Shown in pieces: positions 1 through 6,181 of a stretch of DNA of 10,120 nucleotides (positions within the stretch are counted from its first letter, which is position 1; each line of letters begins with the position of its first letter). The notes below the pieces were generated by a model, which worked only from the letters and a program-made list of their open reading frames with translations, did no database searches and was not told the DNA's origin. Made by a program: the position numbers and the translations under genes. Source of the stretch: JALZAI01 sp038212215 (GTDB lineage Bacteria; Actinomycetota; Actinomycetes; Mycobacteriales; Jatrophihabitantaceae); the NCBI GenBank assembly GCA_038212215.1, contig JBBQUT010000067.1, positions 1 through 10,120 of the forward strand, read 5' to 3'.

Positions 1-90
1 GCCGAGCACCTCGGCTGTGACCTGCTGACCGCTGACCGTCGCCTCGCCGCCGCGCCGGGCACGCGGTGCACTATCACCGTGATCAACTGA
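1..90 (+). CDS. VapC-type PIN-domain toxin, C-terminal end only
   Basis: Frame 1 is open from the window edge to a TGA at 88-90 and encodes 30 residues. The run LLTADRRLAAAPG followed by a hydrophobic C-terminal strand (ITVIN) is the usual end of VapC ribonucleases. In that family the Asp of the TAD/R segment is one of the acidic metal-binding residues of the PIN active site, and the protein is an endoribonuclease held inactive by a VapB antitoxin. The rest of the gene and any vapB lie outside the window. The short length makes the family call probable rather than certain, but the motif and its position at the C-terminus both fit. Confidence 0.75.
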   Translation, partial: AEHLGCDLLTADRRLAAAPGTRCTITVIN

Positions 91-346
91 CCGCTTAACC
101 CACGCCGGCAAACGACGTCACACCGCGCGCGGTATCGCCGATTCTGTTCGTCGCTCGCAGTCAGCAACTGCGGGCGGGCTTGCTCGATATGCGCGGTCGA
201 AACAGACCTTCGAGCGGAATTTCCGGGTCTAGGCCGACGCCGCCCGTACCTACCAGATTCTCCGGGGCAGGGACCCGTACGAGGTACGTCGGGACGTGCA
301 AGCAGCGGCCAGGAACCTGGAGGTACAGACAGAGGAAGGTAGTGGG
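91..346. other. Spacer between vapC end and flavoprotein gene
   Basis: No convincing gene is visible in these 256 bases. There is a perfect 12-bp palindrome, ACCGCGCGCGGT, at 122-133 about 30 bases after the vapC stop. An imperfect inverted repeat, CGTAC-GAG-GTACG, lies at 276-288 about 60 bases before the next start. Either could be a terminator or operator, but neither is strong enough to name. I see no clear sigma-A promoter. Confidence 0.4.
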
Positions 347-2062
347 ATGAGCAGCCGAAAGCGAACCCCGGTGAGTGCGGAGCGAGCGGACGTCGAGACG
401 GCGAAGTTGGCAATGCCGGGAATCCCTGCCGGATATCCGGACCTCACCGCGTCGCAGCTGGACCTCATCCGCGAGCGTTCCACTCAGACGGTCGTCGACC
501 CGGGTGCATTCCTGGGCAACGCCGGGGATGTCGACTTTGATTTTATTCTGATCGAGTCCGGGGACCTGGAGGTCGTGAGGTTCGCGGCGTTCGGGCTGCC
601 GGAGCAGGTCATCGCGATCTTCGGCCCCGGCTCGTTCCTGGGCGAGCTGGACATGCTGACCGGGCAGGCTGCCATGTTCTCGGCGCGGATGCCTGACGGC
701 GGCATGGTCCAACGGATGCCACGTCGGGTCTTCCGGCAGCTCATGTCCGACGTCCCGGAACTGTCCGACGTCATTCTCAAGGCGTTCATGGCACGGCGCG
801 AGTTCCTGCGTACGAGCGAAGCGGCGCGAAGTTTCCAGATCATTGGCGGTGCGCAGTCGGCCGAGACACTGGAGCTCCGCAACTGGGCCACGCGTCTGAA
901 CGTGGTGCACAGCTGGCTCGATGTCGAAACCGACGACGGACATCGCATTCTCGAGTCTCTCGGACTCGAAGTGACGCACCTTCCGGCCGTGATCACCCCG
1001 ACCGCGATCCTTCGCAATGCGACCCCGAGCGTCCTGGCCGACCAGCTCGGGCTCGCGTACCGCTCCGTACCTGGCAAGGTCTACGACGTCATTGTCATCG
1101 GTGGCGGGCCAGCAGGGCTGGCAACTGCCGTCTACGGCGCCTCCGAAGGCCTGGACACGCTGGTACTCGAAGGGAACGCCGTAGGCGGGCAGGCCGGTGC
1201 GAGCGCACGTATCGAGAACTACCTGGGCTTTCCGTCCGGCATCGCCGGCGCAGACCTGACGGCGAAGGCGCTGGTGCAGGCCCAGAAGTTCGGCGCCGAG
1301 ATAAAGAGCCCGTCCGAGGTGACCTCACTGCGGATGGCTGACGATCTCGTGGTGACACTGTCGGACGGGAGCGAGGTCTCAGCCCGCTCGATCGTGATCG
1401 CGAGCGGAGCCCGCTACCGGAAGCTGGGCCTCGATCGATGGGCAGACTTCGAGGGCAACGGCATCTACTACGCGGCAACCGAGCTTGAAGCCCGTGCGAG
1501 CGGGACCCACAGCCCGCAGGTGACCGTGATCGGCGGGGCCAATTCCGCCGGGCAAGCGGCCCTGTTTCTCGCAAGTCGCGGGTCTCGGGTCCGGCTCGTC
1601 GTCCGGGCCGACGATCTGGGAAACGAGATGTCGAGCTACCTCGCGACCCGCGTCCTCGTCGACAGTCGTATCGAGTTGCACGTGAGCACCCAAGTTGTCG
1701 GAGTCGACGGTGGCGACCACCTGGAGTCGATCGTGCTCGCGAACATGGCCGCAGGCGCGCGGGAGACCGTGCCCTGCGCGGGACTCTTCTGCTTCATAGG
1801 CGCCGTGCCGGCGACCGCTTGGCTAGAGGGCGTCCTGCTCGACCGCAGCGGGTTCATCCTCACCGACACCGACCTGCCGGAGGGGCAACCGCGCGACTCG
1901 TTCGGGCTACTCGGCCGTCAGCCTCTGGCGTTCGAGACCAGCATGCCGGGACTTTTCGCCGTCGGCGACGTGCGTCACGGGTCGACGAAGCGGATCGCAG
2001 CCGCCGTGGGCGAAGGGTCGAGCGCGATCCGCTCGGTCCATCAGGCGATCGGCGGCAAGTAA
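347..2062 (+). CDS. Cyclic-nucleotide-domain / thioredoxin-reductase-like FAD oxidoreductase without CxxC
   Basis: This 571-residue, probably cytosolic, protein has three parts. Residues about 30-155 resemble a cyclic-nucleotide-binding fold (FGPGSFLGELDMLTG at 92-106, with the family Gly-Glu at 99-100), but the usual phosphate-binding Arg is not evident. Residues about 160-238 look like a degenerate thioredoxin/glutaredoxin-like domain. Residues 245-571 are a pyridine-nucleotide-disulfide reductase core with an FAD motif GGGPAG (252-257), an NADPH motif GGANSAG (396-402) and a terminal FAD motif GLFAVGD (535-541). Where thioredoxin reductases carry CATC, this protein reads AATE (376-379), so it cannot do classical dithiol reduction at that site. 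Related fusions occur in actinobacteria; their substrate is not established. I chose ATG 347 because AGGAAGG sits at 333-339, 7 bases upstream; an in-frame GTG at 296 has no comparable site. It is a single gene, convergent with the VOC gene. Confidence 0.88.
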   Translation: MSSRKRTPVSAERADVETAKLAMPGIPAGYPDLTASQLDLIRERSTQTVVDPGAFLGNAGDVDFDFILIESGDLEVVRFAAFGLPEQVIAIFGPGSFLGELDMLTGQAAMFSARMPDGGMVQRMPRRVFRQLMSDVPELSDVILKAFMARREFLRTSEAARSFQIIGGAQSAETLELRNWATRLNVVHSWLDVETDDGHRILESLGLEVTHLPAVITPTAILRNATPSVLADQLGLAYRSVPGKVYDVIVIGGGPAGLATAVYGASEGLDTLVLEGNAVGGQAGASARIENYLGFPSGIAGADLTAKALVQAQKFGAEIKSPSEVTSLRMADDLVVTLSDGSEVSARSIVIASGARYRKLGLDRWADFEGNGIYYAATELEARASGTHSPQVTVIGGANSAGQAALFLASRGSRVRLVVRADDLGNEMSSYLATRVLVDSRIELHVSTQVVGVDGGDHLESIVLANMAAGARETVPCAGLFCFIGAVPATAWLEGVLLDRSGFILTDTDLPEGQPRDSFGLLGRQPLAFETSMPGLFAVGDVRHGSTKRIAAAVGEGSSAIRSVHQAIGGK

Positions 2063-2078
2063 CGGCAGTTCCGCTAGC

Positions 2079-2450
2079 TCAACCTTGGCACTTGAGTTCG
2101 AGGTTGTTCCCGGCCGGGTCGCGGATGAACACCGCGTAGTAGCCCGGTCCGTACTCCGGCCACAGCCGGGGCTCATGCAGAATTTCAGCGCCGGCTGCGG
2201 TGGCGAACTCGTAACCGCGACGGACAGTCGCCTCGTCCTCGACCGTGAGCGCGAGGTGGGTCTGGCGACCGCCGGGGTCGGTCGCCAGGGAGAAGAGCAG
2301 CTGCGTCGGCTCGCCGGGGAGGGCGTACCCGATCAGGTGCGGCAGGTCGAAGGTTCGCGCACCCCCGGCCAGGCCGACGATCTGGTCGTACCAGTTGCTG
2401 ATGGCGTCCAGGTCGTCGACCTGGAGAACGACATGGTCGAGCAGCGGCAT
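2079..2450 (-). CDS. VOC-family (glyoxalase/bleomycin-resistance fold) protein
   Basis: This 123-residue protein is of normal length for a single VOC domain. It begins MPLLDHVVLQVDDLDA, the first beta strand with metal-ligand His6. It then shows QTHLALTVED (His65) and ends YYAVFIRDPAGNNLELKC, where Glu118 is the usual third ligand. VOC proteins act as metal-dependent lyases, isomerases or dioxygenases, or as drug-binding proteins; nothing here fixes the substrate. ATG 2450 starts directly at the first strand, but no good Shine-Dalgarno sequence precedes it. The frame stays open upstream, so a longer N-terminus is possible but has no family support. It lies 112 bases after the tetR stop on the same strand and could be cotranscribed with it. 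Its 3' end faces the flavoprotein gene 16 bases away. Confidence 0.85.
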   Translation of the reverse strand: MPLLDHVVLQVDDLDAISNWYDQIVGLAGGARTFDLPHLIGYALPGEPTQLLFSLATDPGGRQTHLALTVEDEATVRRGYEFATAAGAEILHEPRLWPEYGPGYYAVFIRDPAGNNLELKCQG

Positions 2451-2562
2451 GCCGGAAGCGTAGTGGTGCAGCCCACCACGTGCCGTGTCATGTCCAGTGG
2501 CCCCCGCTTCGGCGCCGCCGCCCTCGACGCCGTCCTGCGGGCGACGAGAGGTGCTCGGGCCG

Positions 2563-3204
2563 TCACCGGCCCCCGGCCGCGACGGGAGAAGACCGGGTAG
2601 CTCCACGGTCTTCGCTGGGCTGCCGTGCGGATGGGCTCGGGATGGCGTTGTCGATGAGGACGGCGGCGGTGGCGGCGGCGGCGGGAAAGGAGTCGCGGTT
2701 GAGGACCCGGGTGCGGGCCGAGGCGCCGTCGATGAGCAGCGCCAGCTGTTCCCCGAGCTCTTCGGGGTTGGTGGCGCCGGCTTCGCGGGCGGTGTCGGTG
2801 AGTCGGGCAGCGATGGCGGTCTTGTAGTCGCGGGCGTGCCGGGATGCGGGGTGCTCGGGGTCGTGCAGCTCGACCGCCGCGGCAATGTACGGGCACAGAG
2901 GCGTGGACGCGGGCATCTCGAAGGCGGCGAGCAGCCGCTCGCGAGGTGTGAGGTCGGCTCGGTCGAACACCCCGGACATGACGTCGGGATCGAACCGGCG
3001 CAGGTACTCGGCGACCAGTTCGTCCTTGGTGCTGAAGTGCTGGTACGCGGTGCGCTTGGACACGTGTGCCACCGCGCAGAGCTGATCCATACCAGTGCGG
3101 TTGATGCCCTGCTCGCGAAACAGCTGCTGTGCCGCGCTGAGGATGCGCTCGCGCGCCCCTCTGCCGCGGCGCTGCCCCAGCGGGCCCTTCTCCAACTCGG
3201 TCAT
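2563..3204 (-). CDS. TetR-family transcriptional regulator
   Basis: This 213-residue protein has a TetR N-terminal helix-turn-helix: GARERILSAAQQLFREQGI (16-34), then TGMDQLCAVAHVSKRTAYQHF with recognition helix about 49-57, then STKDELVAEYL. The C-terminal ligand-binding half is helical (AAFEMPASTPLCPYIAAAVEL and beyond). The last about 20 residues are polar and low in complexity. ATG 3204 gives the usual short arm before the HTH and has GAGG just 2 bases upstream. An in-frame ATG at 3243 would add 13 residues but lies within an operator-like repeat and lacks a ribosome site. It is divergent from the SDR gene, so it probably represses that operon and itself. The ligand is unknown. Confidence 0.9.
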   Translation of the reverse strand: MTELEKGPLGQRRGRGARERILSAAQQLFREQGINRTGMDQLCAVAHVSKRTAYQHFSTKDELVAEYLRRFDPDVMSGVFDRADLTPRERLLAAFEMPASTPLCPYIAAAVELHDPEHPASRHARDYKTAIAARLTDTAREAGATNPEELGEQLALLIDGASARTRVLNRDSFPAAAATAAVLIDNAIPSPSARQPSEDRGATRSSPVAAGGR

Positions 3205-3221
3205 AACCTCAGCATAGACCT

Positions 3222-3302
3222 GTCGGTACCGATCGGTGTGCATAGCTTGCGCACGGCGGGACCAGTTGCTACGTTCCTACATACGCAGATCGGTGTACAT
3301 AA
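3222..3302. promoter_or_regulatory. Probable TetR operators in divergent tetR-SDR promoter region
   Basis: Two copies of GATCGGTGTRCATA occur at 3231-3244 and 3288-3301, 57 bases apart. The left copy contains a perfect 10-bp palindrome, ACCGATCGGT (3228-3237). The right copy lies in TACGCAGATCGGTGTA (3282-3297), which matches its own reverse complement at 12 of 16 positions. Between them TTGCGC (3247-3252) and TACGTT (3270-3275), 17 bases apart, could be a weak -35/-10 for the SDR operon, placing the right copy just downstream of the start site where a bound repressor would block. The repeats are visible; their role as TetR sites is inferred from position. Confidence 0.6.
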
Positions 3303-3332
3303 CATCGGCAAGGCGATCGGACGGAGTCAGTC

Positions 3333-4067
3333 GTGGGAAAGCTCGATGGCAAGGTGGCAGTGATCACCGGTGGATCGACCGGCATGGCGCTGGCCGGCGC
3401 GAAATTGTTCGTGGAAGAGGGCGCGCACGTCTTCATTCAGGCCCGGCGGCAGGAAGCGCTCGACGTGGCCGTGGAGCTGATCGGGCGCAACGTGACCGCC
3501 GTACAGGGTGACGCGTCCGACCTTGACGACCTGGACCGCTTGTACGACACCGTCAAGCGGGAAAAGGGTTCGATCGACGTGCTCTGGGCCAGCGCGGGGA
3601 TGGGCGAACCGGCCCAGCTCGGCGAGATCACCGAGGAACAGTTCGAGCGTGCCTTCTCGCTCAATGCCCGCGGCACGCTTTTCACCGTGCAGAAAGCACT
3701 GCCGCTGCTCAACGACGGTGCTTCGGTCTTCATGACCGGATCCAACGCCTCGCTGGGGGCTTTCCACGGCTGGAGCTTGTACGCCGGAAGCAAGGCGGTG
3801 CACCAGGCCTGGGCCCGCGTCTGGCTCAACGAACTGCGTGACCGCAAGATCCGGGTCAACGTCCTGACCCCCGGTCAGGTCGCCACCGCCAAACAGGAAG
3901 AACTGTTCGACGAGGCAGCCATCGCCTCGTTCGAGGCCCTCATTCCGCGGGGAAAAATGGGCCGCCCCGAAGAAATCGCGACCATCGCCCTATTCCTCGC
4001 CTCCGACGACTCCAGCTACGTCAACGGCCTGGAACTGGTCGCCGACGGCGGGACCACCGCCCTCTGA
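3333..4067 (+). CDS. Short-chain dehydrogenase/reductase (classical SDR)
   Basis: This 244-residue protein has classical SDR length and motif order. It has a nucleotide-binding TGGSTGMA (12-19), where the third glycine of TGxxxGxG is Ala19, and an ASAG motif at 86-89. The catalytic tetrad is Asn111, Ser137, Tyr150 and Lys154 (YAGSK). It ends with the typical VNGLELVADGG. Basic residues after the second strand (ARR, 37-39) suggest NADP(H). The enzyme should oxidise or reduce an alcohol/carbonyl of unknown identity in the cytosol. The start is GTG 3333, with CGGAG at 3322-3326 and a 6-base spacer. It is the first gene of a rightward unit with the Rossmann protein at 4283 and is divergent from the TetR gene that probably controls it. 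Confidence 0.93.
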   Translation: MGKLDGKVAVITGGSTGMALAGAKLFVEEGAHVFIQARRQEALDVAVELIGRNVTAVQGDASDLDDLDRLYDTVKREKGSIDVLWASAGMGEPAQLGEITEEQFERAFSLNARGTLFTVQKALPLLNDGASVFMTGSNASLGAFHGWSLYAGSKAVHQAWARVWLNELRDRKIRVNVLTPGQVATAKQEELFDEAAIASFEALIPRGKMGRPEEIATIALFLASDDSSYVNGLELVADGGTTAL

Positions 4068-4096
4068 CGATCCCTCACACATCACGAGGAGCAGCG

Positions 4097-4273
4097 ATGA
4101 CCCGGCCGCCGTCCGGATCCAGGCGCGCGTCGCGCCCCACCTCGGCACGCAGCCCTGGGAACTGCGCACCCAAGGCGAATGACGGCAGTACCGCCCGGAA
4201 ATCCCAGGGCTGCGACGTGAGCCCGGCCCAGCACGACCCACACAGAGCAACACCCCACCACACAGGAAAGTGA
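4097..4273 (+). CDS. Possible small ORF of 58 codons between the two redox genes
   Basis: ATG 4097 is preceded by GAGGAG at 4086-4091, a good ribosome site at 5 bases spacing, and the frame runs to TGA 4271-4273, 9 bases before the next gene. The product is Arg-, Ser- and Pro-rich at the start and His-rich at the end, with two cysteines, and resembles no family I know. Position and ribosome site favour translation. The composition and the overlapping long inverted repeat favour a leader or structured spacer instead. It may couple translation to the downstream reductase. Confidence 0.3.
   Translation: MTRPPSGSRRASRPTSARSPGNCAPKANDGSTARKSQGCDVSPAQHDPHRATPHHTGK
4148..4214. repeat. Perfect 13-bp inverted repeat with 41-base loop inside the redox operon
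   Basis: CGCAGCCCTGGGA (4148-4160) is the exact reverse complement of TCCCAGGGCTGCG (4202-4214). Directly inside it, ACTGC (4161-4165) can pair with GCAGT (4185-4189), extending the helix with a one-sided 12-base bulge (4190-4201). In RNA this would be a strong stem between SDR and reductase genes, able to end, stabilise or pace the transcript. There is no T-run after it. Confidence 0.65.
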
Positions 4274-4282
4274 GCACACCTC

Positions 4283-4906
4283 ATGACCAGCATCACCTTC
4301 ATCGGTGCAGGCAACATGGCCCGCACGATCGGCACGCTCGCGATAGCGGGCGGCAACACCGTCGAGATCATGGGCCGCGACCAGGCCAAGGCCAGCCACC
4401 TGGCCAAGGCCCTCGGCGGCCGCACGACCACCGCGACGTGGGGCACCGTCCCGACCAGCGACATCGTCTTCACGGCCGTGTTGTTCGACGCGGTCGTCCC
4501 GGTCGTCGCCGAATACGGCGACGCGCTGGCGGGAAAGGTCATCGTCGACATCAGCAACCCCTTCAACGCCACCGGCGACGGACTTGCCTACAGCGGGGTG
4601 ACCTCGATCGCTCAGGAAGCCGCCAAGGTTGCCCCGGCCAGCGCCAGCGTGATCAAGGCGTTCAACACCATCTTCCGCGGTGTCTTGGAGAACGGCCGAC
4701 CCAATGTCTTCTTCGCCGGCGACGATGCGCAGGCCAAGGCAGCCTTCGCGGCCTTCATCGAGAGCATCGGCCTGCGCCCGCTGGACGTCGGCGGGCTGCC
4801 GATGGCGCACTGGCTCGAAGGCGCGGGCGTGGTCACGATGGGCCTGGCCGGCAACGGCGTTGGCCATTGGGACTTCGCCCTCGGCGTCAACGAGTTCACC
4901 GGCTGA
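4283..4906 (+). CDS. NADP-binding Rossmann protein, F420-dependent NADP reductase-like
   Basis: This 207-residue protein starts ITFIGAGNMA, with dinucleotide motif GAGNMA at 8-13. It continues with the family segments VDISNPFNATGDG (88-100) and VIKAFNTIF (123-131). These fit the coenzyme-F420-dependent NADP oxidoreductase-like family, whose founding enzymes pass hydride between NADPH and F420. Many actinobacterial members are uncharacterised and may act on other substrates. The length is normal. ATG 4283 follows AGGAAAG (4263-4269) at a rather long 13-base spacing. It is the last gene of the unit beginning with the SDR, so both oxidoreductases probably act on the same pathway under TetR control. 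Confidence 0.87.
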   Translation: MTSITFIGAGNMARTIGTLAIAGGNTVEIMGRDQAKASHLAKALGGRTTTATWGTVPTSDIVFTAVLFDAVVPVVAEYGDALAGKVIVDISNPFNATGDGLAYSGVTSIAQEAAKVAPASASVIKAFNTIFRGVLENGRPNVFFAGDDAQAKAAFAAFIESIGLRPLDVGGLPMAHWLEGAGVVTMGLAGNGVGHWDFALGVNEFTG

Positions 4907-5218
4907 GGCTCCGGGCCCGCGCCTAGGTTCCTTAGAACCAACCCATGGCTTGAGCTGCCGATGAAGCCGACAGTGCCCAACGCCTACCTGCTCAGCGATT
5001 CATGAGCGCGGCAGCCGTCTGGATCGGCCCAGGTTTGCCGGAGACTCCAGGCTGCCCGTCCTGCGCTACATCAAAAGGGCCATAGGTGGTCGCTCTCATC
5101 GACGGGTCTGGCCCCGGTTCGGCTGAGGGAGCCACCTAGCGATCGATCTGCGTACGCCCCCATTGAAACCGCCGGGCTCCGTATCGAGGCCCCGCGCGCG
5201 CTAAGAGGGACGGCTGCC
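4907..5218. other. Spacer without recognisable gene
   Basis: I see no credible coding region, tRNA or array in this stretch between the rightward reductase gene and the leftward integrase gene. A small perfect hairpin, GGTTC-CTTA-GAACC, lies at 4926-4939, 19 bases after the reductase stop, and could help end that transcript although it has no T-run. The remainder is GC-rich with stops in the useful frames. It could be the outer flank of the element that carries the integrase; no matching end repeat was found by eye. Confidence 0.45.
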
Positions 5219-5248
5219 GGGCGGCGGCTCGATTTTGGGCCGCCGTCC
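5219..5248 (-). terminator. Hairpin terminator after the integrase gene
   Basis: GGGCGGCGGC (5219-5228) pairs with GCCGCCGTCC (5239-5248) over 10 bp with one G-T wobble, around a 10-base loop. It begins 15 bases past the integrase stop on the minus strand. No T-run follows, as is common for hairpins in actinobacterial genomes. Its role as a terminator is inferred from strength and place. Confidence 0.55.
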
Positions 5249-5263
5249 AGCTCTCTGCCGGGG

Positions 5264-6181
5264 TTATCTCGCAGCGCCGGCGAGGTACGCAGCGACGATG
5301 TACGTGGCGTGCCGATCCAGAGAGACTCGTGCGCGGTCGTACCGCATCGTGGTGCGCGGGTCGGCGTGCGATGCGGCCCCTTGGACGTCGCGGAGTGGTA
5401 CGCCGGTGTCGAGTGCGGCGGTGATGAACGCGTGCTGCAGGGTGTGCGGCCCGATGGGCTTGTCGACTCCGGCCCGCCTGGCGACTCGCCGCACGATCCG
5501 GCTGGCGCAGTGGCGGTCCATCCGCTGACCGTTGAGTCGCAGGAAGATCGGTCCGTCGAGACGCTCGCCGATCGCAAGGTCGATCGCCCGAGCGGTTCGA
5601 GGCGCGAGCGGGATGGTGACGATCTTGCCGCCCTTGCGCAGTACGGTAAGCGTGCGGTGTCCGCGTTCGATGCCAAGCGCGTCAATGTCCGCACCCAGGG
5701 CCTCGGAGATCCGCAGCCCGTTAATTGCGAGCAACGAGATCAGGGCGTGCTCGTTTGGTGCTCCGAGGCCTGCGGCGACGAGGAGGGAGCCAACTTCGTT
5801 GCGGTCCAGACCGATCGCGTGTGACTCGTAGTCCAGGCGCGGGCGGCGGACGTGGACGGCGGGTGAGTGGTCAAGAAGCTCTTCCTCGACGGCGTATCGG
5901 TAGAACCCGCTGATCGTGCACAGTCGACGCGAGATCGTCGCACGTGCTCGGCCGCGGCCTTCGATATCGCGGCCGAAGCACTCAATGTCTGCACGTCGAG
6001 CTTGCAACAGGTGCAGATCGTGTTGTTGGCACCAGGCGGTGAACATCCGCAGGTCGAGCGCGTAGGCGTCGCGTGTCAGGCTGCTATAGCCGGCAAGAAA
6101 CCCAGCCAAAGCGATCCGCTCGCCCTCGGTGAACAGCGGCTCGATCGACGTCACGTCGGTCGAAGTCATGGTGGTGGTCAT
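5264..6181 (-). CDS. Tyrosine recombinase/integrase with catalytic Arg replaced by Gln
   Basis: This 305-residue protein has XerC/D-like layout. A SAM-like core-binding domain spans about 15-110 (LTRDAYALDLRMFTAWC; ISRRLCTISGFYRYAVEE). The catalytic domain covers about 125-300. Box I Arg157 (NGLRISEA), the beta-hairpin Lys (Lys183 or Lys186 in RKGGK), His246, His272 (SHADPRTTMRY) and nucleophile Tyr281 are present. The HxxR box reads HTLQ, so the second catalytic Arg is Gln249 (codon at 5435-5437). Tyrosine recombinases cut and rejoin DNA through a 3'-phosphotyrosine link and need both arginines for full activity, so this copy is probably impaired. ATG 6181 has GGAGG 5 bases upstream. Its start overlaps the end of the upstream large ORF by 98 bases. 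Confidence 0.9.
   Translation of the reverse strand: MTTTMTSTDVTSIEPLFTEGERIALAGFLAGYSSLTRDAYALDLRMFTAWCQQHDLHLLQARRADIECFGRDIEGRGRARATISRRLCTISGFYRYAVEEELLDHSPAVHVRRPRLDYESHAIGLDRNEVGSLLVAAGLGAPNEHALISLLAINGLRISEALGADIDALGIERGHRTLTVLRKGGKIVTIPLAPRTARAIDLAIGERLDGPIFLRLNGQRMDRHCASRIVRRVARRAGVDKPIGPHTLQHAFITAALDTGVPLRDVQGAASHADPRTTMRYDRARVSLDRHATYIVAAYLAGAAR

Noticed and set aside
296..346. Upstream GTG extension of the flavoprotein
   Set aside because: The ribosome site AGGAAGG points to ATG 347, and the extra 17 residues show no family-like sequence.
161..979. 272-residue minus-strand frame
   Set aside because: It is the antisense shadow of the flavoprotein gene; its composition is Arg/Pro/His-rich without motifs.
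2485..3363. 292-residue plus-strand frame
   Set aside because: It lies antisense to the clearly assigned TetR gene and is Gly-rich without motifs.
5050..5263. Possible tRNA or attachment site near the integrase
   Set aside because: No cloverleaf with a CCA-proximal acceptor and T-arm could be drawn, and no direct repeat flanking the integrase was found by eye.
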